A stretch of 61,750 nt of DNA, taken from assembly GCF_019266065.1 (NCBI RefSeq), contig NZ_LPNR01000085.1, positions 1-61,750 of the forward strand, in the 5' to 3' direction. Each line of letters opens with the position of its first letter. Position 1 is the first letter of the stretch. The translations under genes and the position numbers were made by a program. A model generated the notes under the pieces. It saw nothing but the letters and a program-made list of their open reading frames with translations. It searched no databases and was not told the DNA's origin. This stretch comes from Nocardia sp. MH4 (GTDB lineage Bacteria; Actinomycetota; Actinomycetes; Mycobacteriales; Mycobacteriaceae). Positions 44,019 through 52,215 of the stretch are shown one piece after another.

Positions 44019-44444
44019 ATGCCTGAAATCGACTGGAATACCTTGCATGACATGGCAATTCGCGCTATGAGGTCGGCGTATGCCCCGTACTCGGGATTCC
44101 CGGTGGGTGCCGCGGCTCTCACGGCGGCCGGTGGAATTGTGAGCGGTTGCAATGTGGAAAATGTCTCATATGGGCTAACCCTGTGTGCCGAATGTGTACT
44201 CGTCGGTAACTTATTCGCTTCGGGTGGGGGACGCCTTGTAGCCGTCTCGGTGACCGATTCCCGGGGCGAAATCCTGATGCCGTGCGGACGCTGCCGGCAG
44301 CTGTTGTTCGAGCACGGCGGCGCGGAGTTGCTCGTCGACCACGCCGAGGGGCCCAAGCGGCTGAGCGAACTGCTGCCCTACGCGTTCGGGCCGGACGATC
44401 TGGCGGCCGGTCGGACTGGCAAAGGCCCGTCACCACTGATTTAG
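44019..44444 (+). CDS. cdd: cytidine deaminase
   Basis: A 141-residue tetrameric-type zinc enzyme deaminating (deoxy)cytidine to (deoxy)uridine. Zinc/catalytic motifs are CAECVLVGN (Cys-Ala-Glu, where the first ligand position is the usual Cys/His-Ala-Glu) and PCGRCRQLL with the two other zinc cysteines. SAYAPYSGFPVGAAAL and GCNVENVSYGLT bind nucleoside. GGAGG precedes ATG 44019. deoA begins 7 nt later, so pyrimidine salvage is operonic. Divergent from sdhC. Confidence 0.95.
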   Translation: MPEIDWNTLHDMAIRAMRSAYAPYSGFPVGAAALTAAGGIVSGCNVENVSYGLTLCAECVLVGNLFASGGGRLVAVSVTDSRGEILMPCGRCRQLLFEHGGAELLVDHAEGPKRLSELLPYAFGPDDLAAGRTGKGPSPLI

Positions 44445-44451
44445 TGGGCAC

Positions 44452-45834
44452 ATGGGTAACTCGTCGGGGACGAACGAACGCTCCACCCACCTGCCGCCGG
44501 TCGCCGACGTGAGTCCGTCCGCGCCTGCGTCCGGCCAGGAAACGCGGAGTGGCGGCCACAGCGCGGTATCGGTCATCACTACCAAACGCGACGGCGGGGA
44601 GCTGTCCGACGCACAGATCGACTGGGTGGTCGACGGGTTCACCCGGGGAATCGTGGCCGACGAACAGATGTCGGCGCTGGCCATGGCGATCGTGTGGCGG
44701 GGGATGACCCGGCGCGAGACCGCCCGCTGGACGGCGGCGATGATCGGCTCGGGCAGCCGGCTGGACTTCACCGACCTGCCCCGGCCCACCGTCGACAAGC
44801 ATTCGACCGGCGGGGTCGGCGACAAGATCACGCTGCCGCTGGCCCCGCTGGTGGCGGCCTGCGGTGCCGCCGTGCCGCAGCTGTCGGGTCGCGGACTCGG
44901 CCACACCGGCGGCACGCTGGACAAACTCGAGTCGATCCCCGGCTGGCGGGCCGATGTCACCGTGCCGCGGATGCGCGAGATCCTGGCCGATCCCGCGATC
45001 GGCGCGGTGGTGTGCGCGGCGGGCGCCGACCTGGCCCCGGCCGACAAGCGCCTCTACGCGCTGCGCGATGTCACCGGCACGGTCGAGTCGATCCCGCTGA
45101 TCGCGAGTTCGATCATGAGCAAGAAGATCGCGGAGGGGACCGCGGCGCTGGTCCTGGACGTGAAAGTCGGCTCCGGCGCGTTCCTCAAGACCCTCGACGA
45201 CGCGCGCGAGCTGGCCACCGTGATGGTCGAGCTCGGTCGGGACGCGGGCGTGAACACGGTTGCGCTGCTCACCGCGATGGACACCCCGCTCGGCCGGACG
45301 GCGGGCAATGCGCTCGAGGTCGCGGAGTCGGTGGAGGTGCTCGCCGGCGGTGGACCCGCCGATGTGGTCGAACTGACGCTGACGCTGGCCCGCGAGATGG
45401 TCGCCCAGGCCGGCCTGCACATCGACCCGGCCGACGTGCTCGCCGACGGCCGGGCCATGGACCAGTGGCGCGCGATGATCCAGGCGCAGGGCGGCGACCC
45501 CGACGCACCGCTGCCGGTGGCGCGCCACACCGAGGTCGTCCGGGCCGAATCGAGCGGCATTCTCACCCGGCTCGACGCGATGGGCGTCGGCACCGCCGCC
45601 TGGCGGCTCGGCGCCGGTCGCGCGCGTCAGGGTGAACAGGTGCAGGCGGGCGCCGGGATCGAGATGCACGCCAAGCCGGGTGACGCGGTGGTCGCGGGCC
45701 AACCGCTGCTCACCTTGCACACCGAGACACCGGAGGCCTTCGCCGGCGCTCTGGCCGCTCTCGTGGACGCGGTGGCGGTCGAACCGGACTCCGAGGCGAA
45801 GCCGGGGGACCTGGTCCTCGGCCGGATCGGCTGA
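44452..45834 (+). CDS. deoA: thymidine/pyrimidine-nucleoside phosphorylase
   Basis: Phosphorolyses thymidine or deoxyuridine to the base and deoxyribose 1-phosphate. 460 residues: a helical N-domain, KHSTGGVGDKITLPLAP phosphate-binding segment, and the family signature SGRGLGHTGGTLDKLESIPG in two parts near 143-160, then the alpha/beta domain and a C-terminal PYNP domain. The first ~38 residues (Ser/Pro-rich) precede the homology at VITTKRDGG and exceed the mycobacterial enzyme, so translation could begin later. TTTAGT lies 6 nt before the ATG. Confidence 0.94.
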   Translation: MGNSSGTNERSTHLPPVADVSPSAPASGQETRSGGHSAVSVITTKRDGGELSDAQIDWVVDGFTRGIVADEQMSALAMAIVWRGMTRRETARWTAAMIGSGSRLDFTDLPRPTVDKHSTGGVGDKITLPLAPLVAACGAAVPQLSGRGLGHTGGTLDKLESIPGWRADVTVPRMREILADPAIGAVVCAAGADLAPADKRLYALRDVTGTVESIPLIASSIMSKKIAEGTAALVLDVKVGSGAFLKTLDDARELATVMVELGRDAGVNTVALLTAMDTPLGRTAGNALEVAESVEVLAGGGPADVVELTLTLAREMVAQAGLHIDPADVLADGRAMDQWRAMIQAQGGDPDAPLPVARHTEVVRAESSGILTRLDAMGVGTAAWRLGAGRARQGEQVQAGAGIEMHAKPGDAVVAGQPLLTLHTETPEAFAGALAALVDAVAVEPDSEAKPGDLVLGRIG

Positions 45835-45859
45835 CGACCAGTTCCGGGGGCGGACGTCG

Positions 45860-46045
45860 GTGATCATCGGCGCCCCGCTGGGGATGGTGGCGACGATCAT
45901 CTGCGGCGGGCTCGAACTGCCCCTGTTGGCGTTGCCGCTGCTCGTGTTGTTCTTGTTCATGCTGGTCACCGCCGCACTGCCGGGTACCGAACGCCGGCTT
46001 CGGGCCGGGCACACGGTGCGCGAGCCCGCGGCACCGTCCGGCTGA
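45860..46045 (+). CDS. possible small membrane protein
   Basis: A 61-residue frame from GTG 45860, 22 nt after the deoA stop. Residues ~5-40 are strongly hydrophobic (two short segments, [16 protein letters not shown] and [19 protein letters not shown]), followed by a basic tail (ERRLRAG). A GGGGG stretch precedes the start. Otherwise the 347-nt deoA-add gap contains only the add promoter. Could be a real small hydrophobic protein or chance. Confidence 0.45.
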   Translation: MIIGAPLGMVATIICGGLELPLLALPLLVLFLFMLVTAALPGTERRLRAGHTVREPAAPSG

Positions 46046-46169
46046 GACACCGCACCATCGGCGACCGAACCGGCGGACTCAGGTGACCCGCAATAGTCCG
46101 TCGCGGGTCGGATATTCAACGAGACGGTTGCCACGCGGGAAGTTCGCTGCCGGGATCGGCGCATGCGGC

Positions 46170-46175
46170 TACCGT
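46170..46175 (+). promoter_or_regulatory. -10 element of leaderless add promoter
   Basis: TACCGT lies 6 nt before the add ATG at 46182; there is no Shine-Dalgarno in between. Confidence 0.6.
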
Positions 46176-46181
46176 CTAAAC

Positions 46182-47279
46182 ATGACTGGACCGGCGCCCC
46201 TAGACCTTGCTTCGATCCGACGCGCACCGAAGGCCTTGCTGCACGATCACCTCGACGGTGGTCTGCGGCCCGAGACGGTGCTAGAGCTGGCCGCGGACTG
46301 CGGCTATGACGAATTACCCGCCGACGATGCCGAGAGTCTCGGGGCGTGGTTCCGCGATGCCGCCGACAGCGGATCGCTGGAGCGATACCTGGAGACCTTC
46401 GCCCACACGGTCGCCGTGATGCAGACCCCGGAGGGGTTGCGGCGGGTCGCCCGCGAGTGCGCGATCGATCTCGCCGCCGACGGCGTGGTCTACGCCGAGG
46501 TGCGGTTCGCGCCCGAACAGCACCTGGAGAAGGGCCTCACGCTCGACGAGGTCGTGGAGCACACCATCGCCGGTTTCCGCGAGGGCGAGGCGATCGCGGC
46601 CGAGCGGGGCGAGGTCATCCGGGTGACCTGTCTGCTCACCGCGATGCGGCACGCGGCCAGATCCCGGGAGATCGCCGAGCTCACCGTGCGCTTCCGCGAT
46701 CGCGGGGTCGGTGGCTTCGACATCGCGGGCGCCGAGGCGGGCTTCCCGCCCACCCGCCATCTCGACGCCTTCGAGTATCTGCGAGCCAACCACGCGCACT
46801 TCACGATTCACGCGGGTGAGGCGTTCGGATTGCCGTCGATCCACGAGGCGCTGGCCTTCTGCGGCTGCGATCGGCTCGGCCACGGCGTGCGCATCACCGA
46901 CGACATCACCGTGCCCGGCGATATCGAGGACGCCCAACTCGGCCTGGTCGCCAACTATGTGCGCGACATGCGCGTCCCGCTGGAACTGTGTCCGTCGTCG
47001 AATGTGCAGACCGGCGCGGTGCCCTCGCTGGACAAGCATCCGTTCGACCTGCTCGCACGGCTGCGCTTCCGGGTCACCGTCAACACCGACAACCGGCTGA
47101 TGAGCGACACCACGATGAGCGCGGAGATGCTCAAGCTGGTGGAAACCTTCGGCTACGGCTGGTCCGACCTGGAGCGCTTCACCATCAACGCCATGAAGTC
47201 GGCGTTCATCCCGTTCCCCGATCGGCTGAAGATCATCGACGAAGTGATCAAACCGGGCTACGCGGTACTGCTCGGGTGA
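46182..47279 (+). CDS. add: adenosine deaminase
   Basis: A 365-residue zinc TIM-barrel enzyme converting (deoxy)adenosine to (deoxy)inosine. Zinc ligands are in [14 protein letters not shown] (His-x-His, ~20), IHAGEAFG (catalytic His and Glu), LGHGVRI and VNTDNRLMS (Asp). ATG 46182 is supported by the -10 TACCGT at leaderless spacing. It delivers inosine to the purine nucleoside phosphorylase at 53721. A perfect 14-bp hairpin ends it. Confidence 0.96.
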   Translation: MTGPAPLDLASIRRAPKALLHDHLDGGLRPETVLELAADCGYDELPADDAESLGAWFRDAADSGSLERYLETFAHTVAVMQTPEGLRRVARECAIDLAADGVVYAEVRFAPEQHLEKGLTLDEVVEHTIAGFREGEAIAAERGEVIRVTCLLTAMRHAARSREIAELTVRFRDRGVGGFDIAGAEAGFPPTRHLDAFEYLRANHAHFTIHAGEAFGLPSIHEALAFCGCDRLGHGVRITDDITVPGDIEDAQLGLVANYVRDMRVPLELCPSSNVQTGAVPSLDKHPFDLLARLRFRVTVNTDNRLMSDTTMSAEMLKLVETFGYGWSDLERFTINAMKSAFIPFPDRLKIIDEVIKPGYAVLLG

Positions 47280-47286
47280 AACGCGA

Positions 47287-47319
47287 ACAGGGGCGGTGCC
47301 GGATCGGCACCGCCCCTGT
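47287..47319. terminator. bidirectional terminator hairpin
   Basis: 14-bp perfect arms (47287-47300 and 47306-47319) and a 5-nt loop between the convergent add and Rv3311-like genes. Confidence 0.85.
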
Positions 47320-47330
47320 GTCGTCGGGCG

Positions 47331-48584
47331 CTATTCCTGGGTGAGCCGCGCTTCGAAGGCGCGCTGCAGGTCGCGGAACTGCTGGGCCTCCGCGGCGAAC
47401 GGCGGGTTCGGCGCCATCCGGTTGGGGTCCGGGTTCAGCAGGTAGGAGACGTACCAGCCGAGCGGATTCGACTGTGCCAGCGCCTGATCCACGCTGTCGT
47501 CGTCGGCGTAGTCGGCGGCGTCGCTGAACAGTTCGACGGCCAGGTCGAGCTGCTCGATATCGACCGCTTCCGGGCCCTCGGCCAGGTCGTCGACCAGACC
47601 GGTGAGCACGTAGACGTTCTCGTCGGTCACCTCGACCTCGAGCGAACCGTCCACCGCCGCGGTCTGCACCTCGGCGAAGGTGGAGACCCGGGCCAGCTCG
47701 TGCTCGTGGTCGTCGGCCAGGTAGCGGGCCAGCGCGCGCTCGGAACCGAACACGGTGATGGTGCGGCCGTCACCGAGGAAGATCGGCTCGTCGTCGAGGT
47801 AGCAGCGCAGGGTGAAGTGCTCGCCGTCGGAGGTGACGATCTTGACCGGGTCGATGCCGACCTCGTGCCAGAAGGAGTCGTCCTCGTCCTCGTCCTCTTC
47901 GTCGTCGTCCTCGGCGGCGAGGTCGACGCTCTCGAACTCCTCGTCCTCCTCGGCTACGTCGTCGGCGTCGACCTCGTTCTCCTCGGCGGCCAACAGCTCG
48001 GCCTCGGCGACGGCGACCGCGGCCGCGTCGACCTCGGGGGTGCTGACGACACCGTCGATCGCGTCGAGCACGTCGTCCCAGCCCTTGACGATGGCCGCGC
48101 CGACCTGGTCCCACAGCTCCTCGCCGTCGCGGCCGACGAAGGTACTCGCCCCGCTGGCCAGCGCGCCGAGTACCGGGTTGGACCCGAAGAACTTGGTCAC
48201 CACGTCGAGCTCACACACCTCGCCGATGTTGCGCACCATCGCCAGGGTGTCCTCGAGCTCGCCGACGACATCGACGTCCGGGTCGCCCGCCGCCAGCTCG
48301 GGCACGGCGACCAGATCGAAGCTGAAGTTCTCCTCCGGCTCCAGCTCGGCGGCCGAGAGACCAGCGATGATCGCCCAGGACGGGTGGTCGACGAGGTCGT
48401 TGTCGGAGTTGGTGCGGATGAACGCCGCCAGCTCCGCAACGGACTCGAATCCGTAGAGGTCGTCCTCGTGACCGAGGAACGCCTCCCACTCGTCGTCACC
48501 GTCGCGCCAGCGCGGTGCCCACAGGGTGACGAGATCGCCATCGGTCAGACCGAGCTCGATCGGGACGATGTCTCCAGAAGCCAT
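47331..48584 (-). CDS. conserved acidic protein, Rv3311-like
   Basis: A 417-residue soluble, very acidic protein. Two similar-looking halves with Glu/Asp-rich helices flank a near-continuous Asp/Glu tract around residues 205-240. Length, acidity and position (between add and upp) match M. tuberculosis Rv3311, a conserved protein of unknown function. Aromatic-rich segments LVTLWAPRWRDGDDEWEAFLG (in parts) at the start and FWHEVGIDPVKI after the acidic tract are distinctive. ATG 48584 is 7 nt after TAGGCT on the minus strand, a leaderless arrangement. Confidence 0.75.
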   Translation of the reverse strand: MASGDIVPIELGLTDGDLVTLWAPRWRDGDDEWEAFLGHEDDLYGFESVAELAAFIRTNSDNDLVDHPSWAIIAGLSAAELEPEENFSFDLVAVPELAAGDPDVDVVGELEDTLAMVRNIGEVCELDVVTKFFGSNPVLGALASGASTFVGRDGEELWDQVGAAIVKGWDDVLDAIDGVVSTPEVDAAAVAVAEAELLAAEENEVDADDVAEEDEEFESVDLAAEDDDEEDEDEDDSFWHEVGIDPVKIVTSDGEHFTLRCYLDDEPIFLGDGRTITVFGSERALARYLADDHEHELARVSTFAEVQTAAVDGSLEVEVTDENVYVLTGLVDDLAEGPEAVDIEQLDLAVELFSDAADYADDDSVDQALAQSNPLGWYVSYLLNPDPNRMAPNPPFAAEAQQFRDLQRAFEARLTQE

Positions 48585-48591
48585 GACGCGA

Positions 48592-48597
48592 AGCCTA
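48592..48597 (-). promoter_or_regulatory. -10 element of the Rv3311-like gene
   Basis: Minus-strand TAGGCT, 7 nt before ATG 48584, with no ribosome binding site; leaderless-type spacing. Confidence 0.45.
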
Positions 48598-48604
48598 TCG
48601 ACCT

Positions 48605-48958
48605 TCAGCGCCGGGCACTATCCGGCCCGGGTGCTAATTGCTCCGACCCCTGCGGCGCGGACCCGGTGAGCGATTCGTTCAGTGTCGCAATGATGTTGGA
48701 ACGAGCCGCGCCGGCGGTCTCGGTGGCCTGCATGCACGCCGTCAGGATGAGCTGCGCGGCCTCGGTGGGCGCCAGCGCGGTGATCCCCTCGTCCAGCGAC
48801 AGCGCGACCAGTGCGCCGTCGCTGTTGACCTCGGCGGTGACGAGTCCGTCTTCGGTGGTGAATCGCCCGTTGACCTGCTTCAACCCGTACAGCGCCGCCT
48901 CCAGCGCCTCGAGTTTTCCGGTCACCCCGGCGACCAGGGCATCCATTTCCGCGCTCAC
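48605..48958 (-). CDS. YbaB/EbfC-like protein of the type VII-type cassette
   Basis: A 117-residue protein with the YbaB/EbfC pattern: N-terminal helix (AEMDALVAGVTGKLEALEAALYGL), strands around GRFTTEDGLVTAEVNSDGALVALSLDEG, then a long helix (PTEAAQLILTACMQATETAGAARSN). In mycobacterial ESX loci such proteins occur as EspL-type partners of secreted substrates. GTG 48958 overlaps the upstream stop (GTGA) and has GATGAGG nearby; TTG 48973 is an alternative. Last gene of the four-gene cassette. Confidence 0.68.
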   Translation of the reverse strand: MSAEMDALVAGVTGKLEALEAALYGLKQVNGRFTTEDGLVTAEVNSDGALVALSLDEGITALAPTEAAQLILTACMQATETAGAARSNIIATLNESLTGSAPQGSEQLAPGPDSARR

Positions 48959-49308
48959 AGTGGCCTCATCCAACTCGTCTGACCGGTGTCGGCGTCGTCG
49001 ATGCGATCGAGCTCGTCGACCGCCTGGCGCCGGGTGGGCAGGTTCATCCGGTCCAGCAGGTGATCGGGGATCTCGGCCTGCTCGCTGTAGATCTCGCGCA
49101 GGCGGGCCGCGGCGGCGATGGTCGAGCGCCTGGTCAGACGCAGGATCTCATCGGCGAGCGCCTGGGCGCCGTACTGGTACTCGCTGCGTTCGAACTTGAT
49201 CGCGATCGGCAGGCCCATGCTGGTCGCGCGGACCGAGATGGTGCCGGACCGGTTGGTGCTGACCGCGGACTCCACATTGGGAACCTCGGGGATCGGCGTG
49301 CCGGTCAT
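48955..49308 (-). CDS. YbaB-like accessory protein of the cassette
   Basis: A 117-residue protein. Its middle (STNRSGTISVRATSMGLPIAIKFE, in parts) reads as short beta strands, followed by a long helix (YGAQALADEILRLTRRSTIAAAARLREI), the order seen in YbaB/EbfC-fold proteins, but the similarity is weak. The C-terminus is acidic and ends TSWMRPL. ATG 49308 overlaps the NlpC/P60 stop by 4 nt (ATGA), and its own stop overlaps the next gene by 4 nt. Possibly a chaperone or adaptor for the hydrolase upstream. Confidence 0.6.
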   Translation of the reverse strand: MTGTPIPEVPNVESAVSTNRSGTISVRATSMGLPIAIKFERSEYQYGAQALADEILRLTRRSTIAAAARLREIYSEQAEIPDHLLDRMNLPTRRQAVDELDRIDDADTGQTSWMRPL

Positions 49309-50438
49309 GCGGTAGGCCTGTAGAAGCCGTAGAACTCCATGCCACTGTTCTCCGTTCGGATGGAACTGATCGAGACGGGATCGCCTGCCTCGACGAGCTG
49401 CCCGTTGCCGACCACCATGGCGACGTGACCGTCCCATACGGCCAGATCGCCCGGCATCAGGTCACCGGGGGATACCTGAGGATGTCCGATGTGCTGTTCC
49501 TGTGCGAGCCGGGGCAGCTCGACCCCTGCCTCGCCGTAGGCGTACTGGGTCAGGCCGCTGCAGTCGATGCCGGAGCCCGGGCTGTTGCCGCCCCAGACGT
49601 ACGGGGTGCCGACGGCCCTGATCGCCGAGCGCACCGCCGTCGCGGCCTCCTCGTTGGGCGCCTCGACGGTGCTGCCGTCGGGCAGGGTGATCTTGACGCC
49701 GGTGCCGGTCGACCCGGTCGAGGAGCCCGACGACGACCCGGTGGAGGTCTTGCTGCCGTTGTTCGTCGTGGTGCCGGTGGTGGTCGACTTCGAGCTGCTG
49801 GAGGTACCGCTCAGCGCGCTCGACAGGCCCGAGGACACGGCGCTGAGCACCGAACCGCCGGTGCCCGACAGCAGGCTCGACGCCGAGGAAGCGAGGCTGG
49901 AGATGCCCGAGGACGTGCTCGCCAGTGACGTGCTCGACGGCGCCGGGGTGAGCTCCTGGATCGCCGCGGTCTGCGTGCCCAGCTCCTCCTCCACCCGGCT
50001 GACGACGCCGAGACCCTGACCGATGTGGTCGATCGCCGAGCTCACCACGGCCACCAGGCCCGCGGGGGTGGCCAGGGTGGGGCTGAGCGCCGACACGTCG
50101 GCGAGGAAGGAATTGACGATGGTGTCGAGATCCTTCTGCCCGGTCTCGACATAGGCCGCGGCCTGGTCGACGACGGTCGCCATCTCGTTGCCGGTGTCGG
50201 ACAGGGTGGCCGAGGAGGTCTGCACGCGCAGCGCCTTGGAGGTGGCGGCGTCGACCGCCATGCCGTCCCACGCGGTGTTCACGTTGTTGATGCTGTTGCG
50301 GCCGAGCTCGTAGATCTGGTCGAGGTTGGTCGAGGTGGACCGCAGCCCGTCGGACGCGCCGCCGGTGCCCAGCACCCCGGTGCCGAAGCTGGACAGCAGA
50401 TCCAGCAGGGGCTGGGCCAGTCCGCTGAGGTCGATCAT
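49305..50438 (-). CDS. WxG-domain NlpC/P60 hydrolase, predicted type VII substrate
   Basis: A 377-residue protein without a Sec signal. Residues ~1-165 are helical and contain a WxG turn (Trp57-Asp-Gly59), as in WXG100/LXG export domains. Residues ~166-247 are a Ser/Thr/Gly-rich linker. Residues ~255-377 are an NlpC/P60 cysteine peptidase domain with Cys293 in GIDCSGLTQYAY and His338 in WDGHVAMVVG; the third position falls at Glu350. NlpC/P60 enzymes cleave peptidoglycan stem peptides. Overlaps both neighbours by 4 nt. Could act on its own wall or on competitors. Confidence 0.82.
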   Translation of the reverse strand: MIDLSGLAQPLLDLLSSFGTGVLGTGGASDGLRSTSTNLDQIYELGRNSINNVNTAWDGMAVDAATSKALRVQTSSATLSDTGNEMATVVDQAAAYVETGQKDLDTIVNSFLADVSALSPTLATPAGLVAVVSSAIDHIGQGLGVVSRVEEELGTQTAAIQELTPAPSSTSLASTSSGISSLASSASSLLSGTGGSVLSAVSSGLSSALSGTSSSSKSTTTGTTTNNGSKTSTGSSSGSSTGSTGTGVKITLPDGSTVEAPNEEAATAVRSAIRAVGTPYVWGGNSPGSGIDCSGLTQYAYGEAGVELPRLAQEQHIGHPQVSPGDLMPGDLAVWDGHVAMVVGNGQLVEAGDPVSISSIRTENSGMEFYGFYRPTA

Positions 50439-50761
50439 GCCTCGGTGCCGATCTCGCCCGCCGAGCCGAGCCCGCCCGCGAAGTCGGCGTCGGTGTCGAC
50501 GAGGGTGGTCGCCGCGCTCGCGGTCGCCGCGCTCATACTCGCCATGACCGCCGAGAGCTGGCCGATCGCGGCCACATGGCCGGCGTGCGCCGCCGAGTAC
50601 GCGGCGACGAAATCGCCGCCGATCAGGCCCATGATCGGGCCGAGCAAGCCGGGGGCCGAGGCAATCGATCCGGCGACCGCCGTCGCCAGGTCGGTGGACA
50701 TGACCCCGGCGGTCGCGCTGTAGGCGACGATGCCCTCCGCATCGGCCGACATCTTAGTCAT
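50435..50761 (-). CDS. EspC-like small type VII secretion protein
   Basis: A 108-residue Ala/Gly/Ser-rich helical-hairpin protein with the plan of EspC/ESX-1-associated proteins: first helix (MSADAEGIVAYSATAGVMSTDLA), a turn with GPIMGLIGGDFVAAYSAAHAGH, and a second helix ending TLVDTDADFAGG. No WxG is present. ATG 50761 has GGGGGAAG upstream. It is the first gene of the cassette, overlapping the NlpC/P60 gene by 4 nt, so it is a likely co-secretion partner. Divergent from upp. Confidence 0.6.
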   Translation of the reverse strand: MTKMSADAEGIVAYSATAGVMSTDLATAVAGSIASAPGLLGPIMGLIGGDFVAAYSAAHAGHVAAIGQLSAVMASMSAATASAATTLVDTDADFAGGLGSAGEIGTEA

Positions 50762-50892
50762 CGAACTTCCCCCAATCCTCGAGTTCCCGGGCAGAGTACG
50801 TCACTCTCTTGCTTGGACGCACCGAGGCCGCATTCGGTTCCCTCGACCGCGAAAATTTCCCCAGCAGCCGCACCCGGAGCGCCTGGTGACCC

Positions 50893-50898
50893 TATCGT
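50893..50898 (+). promoter_or_regulatory. -10 element of leaderless upp promoter
   Basis: TATCGT lies 6 nt before ATG 50905, followed by a pyrimidine stretch with no ribosome binding site. Confidence 0.6.
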
Positions 50899-50904
50899 TT
50901 TTTC

Positions 50905-51528
50905 ATGCGCACCGACACCGTCGATCACCCGCTGGCCGCGACCCTGCTGAGCACCATGCGGGACGCCCGTACCGACAACGCCGCGTTCCGCACGGCATTG
51001 CGCGACCTCACCGGCATTCTCATGTACGAGGCGCTGCGCGACGCGCCCGTCGTGCGTGAGCCGATCGACACGCCGGTGGCGGTCACCGAAGGCGTGCGGC
51101 TGGCCGCGCCGCCGCTGCTGGTTCCGGTGCTGCGTGCCGGGCTCGGCATGGTCTACGCCGCCGCGGATCTCGTGCCCCAGGCGCGGGTCGGTTTCGTCGG
51201 GATCGCCCGCGACGAGCAGACCCATCAGCCGGTGCCCTACCTGGAATCGCTGCCCGCCGACCTGAGCGGCCTGCCCGTGTTCGTCCTCGATCCGATGCTC
51301 GCCACCGGCGGCTCGATGCGCCACACCCTCGAACTCCTCGTCGCCCGCGGCGCCACCGACATCACCGCCGTCTGCGTCGTCTCCGCGCCCGAAGGTGTTG
51401 CCGCCCTGGCCGACTCCGGCCTGCCGGTCCGTCTGGTCACCGCCGCCGTCGACGAGAAACTCAACGAGAACGCCTACATCGTCCCCGGCCTCGGCGACGC
51501 GGGCGACCGCCAGTTCGGACCGCGCTGA
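50905..51528 (+). CDS. upp: uracil phosphoribosyltransferase
   Basis: A 207-residue type I phosphoribosyltransferase making UMP from uracil and PRPP. The PRPP loop is [14 protein letters not shown] (~128-141), the uracil-binding C-terminal segment [19 protein letters not shown] is intact, and PVLRAGLGM is the N-terminal phosphate contact. ATG 50905 with the leaderless -10 TATCGT. Part of the cdd-deoA-add-upp-deoD salvage neighbourhood. Confidence 0.96.
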   Translation: MRTDTVDHPLAATLLSTMRDARTDNAAFRTALRDLTGILMYEALRDAPVVREPIDTPVAVTEGVRLAAPPLLVPVLRAGLGMVYAAADLVPQARVGFVGIARDEQTHQPVPYLESLPADLSGLPVFVLDPMLATGGSMRHTLELLVARGATDITAVCVVSAPEGVAALADSGLPVRLVTAAVDEKLNENAYIVPGLGDAGDRQFGPR

Positions 51529-51569
51529 AATCCTGTTACCGACCGGCCGATCTGTGTCATTCTGCCTCT

Positions 51570-51980
51570 ATGGGGAGTGCGGACAGCAGCGGGGACGAAC
51601 CGGTCGATCGGGTCTACGCCAATGTGCTGGAGTGGGTCTCGGGGTACTTTGCCGCGCTGGTCGGTGACACCGTGGGATACCGGCCGGGCGAGCAGGTGCA
51701 CTGGTGCCCCGAATGGTGGCGGCATGCCGGTGCGGTGGTCCGGCTCGACGCGCTGTGGCAGGCCTGGGAGGAATTGCGGCTGGGTGGCGGGTTCGGCCTC
51801 AGCGTGTGGTTCCTCGATCACGCGGATCCGCATGTCCGCGTGCTGCTCTCGTCGTCGGGGCCGTTCCGGCAGTGCTCGATCGAGCGCGGCCACCGCTCAA
51901 CATCGCCACTGCCGATCGCCGAGATGCCACCGGCGGATCGTGAACTGTTCGACCGCCCGCAGGTGCGCGAAACCCGGTGA
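51570..51980 (+). CDS. DUF4913-like protein
   Basis: A 136-residue protein with the DUF4913 core: VHWCPEWWRHAGAVVRLDALWQAWEEL (in parts, ~48-74) and GLSVWFLDHADPHVRVLLSSSGPF. The tryptophan-rich motif is typical of this actinobacterial family, often found on plasmids, of unknown function. ATG 51570 follows CATTCT at 6 nt, a weak leaderless-type promoter. Convergent with the zinc-ribbon/pmmB operon, 13 nt away. Confidence 0.75.
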   Translation: MGSADSSGDEPVDRVYANVLEWVSGYFAALVGDTVGYRPGEQVHWCPEWWRHAGAVVRLDALWQAWEELRLGGGFGLSVWFLDHADPHVRVLLSSSGPFRQCSIERGHRSTSPLPIAEMPPADRELFDRPQVRETR

Positions 51981-51993
51981 CGCGGCCTGCGCG

Positions 51994-52215
51994 TCAGTCG
52001 TTCCGAACGAACAGCTCGAGGTGGTCACAAGCGACGCATCGGTAGGCGTCGACATCGACGGCCGCTTTACGGGAGCGCCTCGTGCCGCCGTAAGAGCCGC
52101 TCTGGAATGGACCTTCCAGCCATCGAGTCTCGGCCTCGGCATTGCTTCCGGTACCTTCCAGCCTGCCGAGGCGCAGAACAGTTCCGCCGCAATGAGTGCA
52201 GTGCTTCTCGATCAC
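51994..52215 (-). CDS. small zinc-ribbon protein coupled to pmmB
   Basis: A 73-residue protein with two Cys-x2-Cys knuckles, Cys6-THC-Cys9 and Cys60-VA-Cys63, the spacing of a zinc ribbon, connected by a loop of ~50 residues. The GTG start at 52215 overlaps the pmmB stop (GTGA), so it is translated with the mutase. It is hidden inside a longer frame that runs antisense-like through pmmB. Function unknown; zinc ribbons of this size bind nucleic acid or protein. Confidence 0.72.
   Translation of the reverse strand: MIEKHCTHCGGTVLRLGRLEGTGSNAEAETRWLEGPFQSGSYGGTRRSRKAAVDVDAYRCVACDHLELFVRND

Noticed and set aside
44119..46227. 702-codon minus frame across deoA
   Set aside because: Antisense shadow of cdd and deoA; no signal or domain.
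47700..49199. 499-codon plus frame across the Rv3311-like gene and cassette
   Set aside because: Val/Asp/Gly-rich mirror of the acidic minus-strand genes, which have starts, overlaps and family features.
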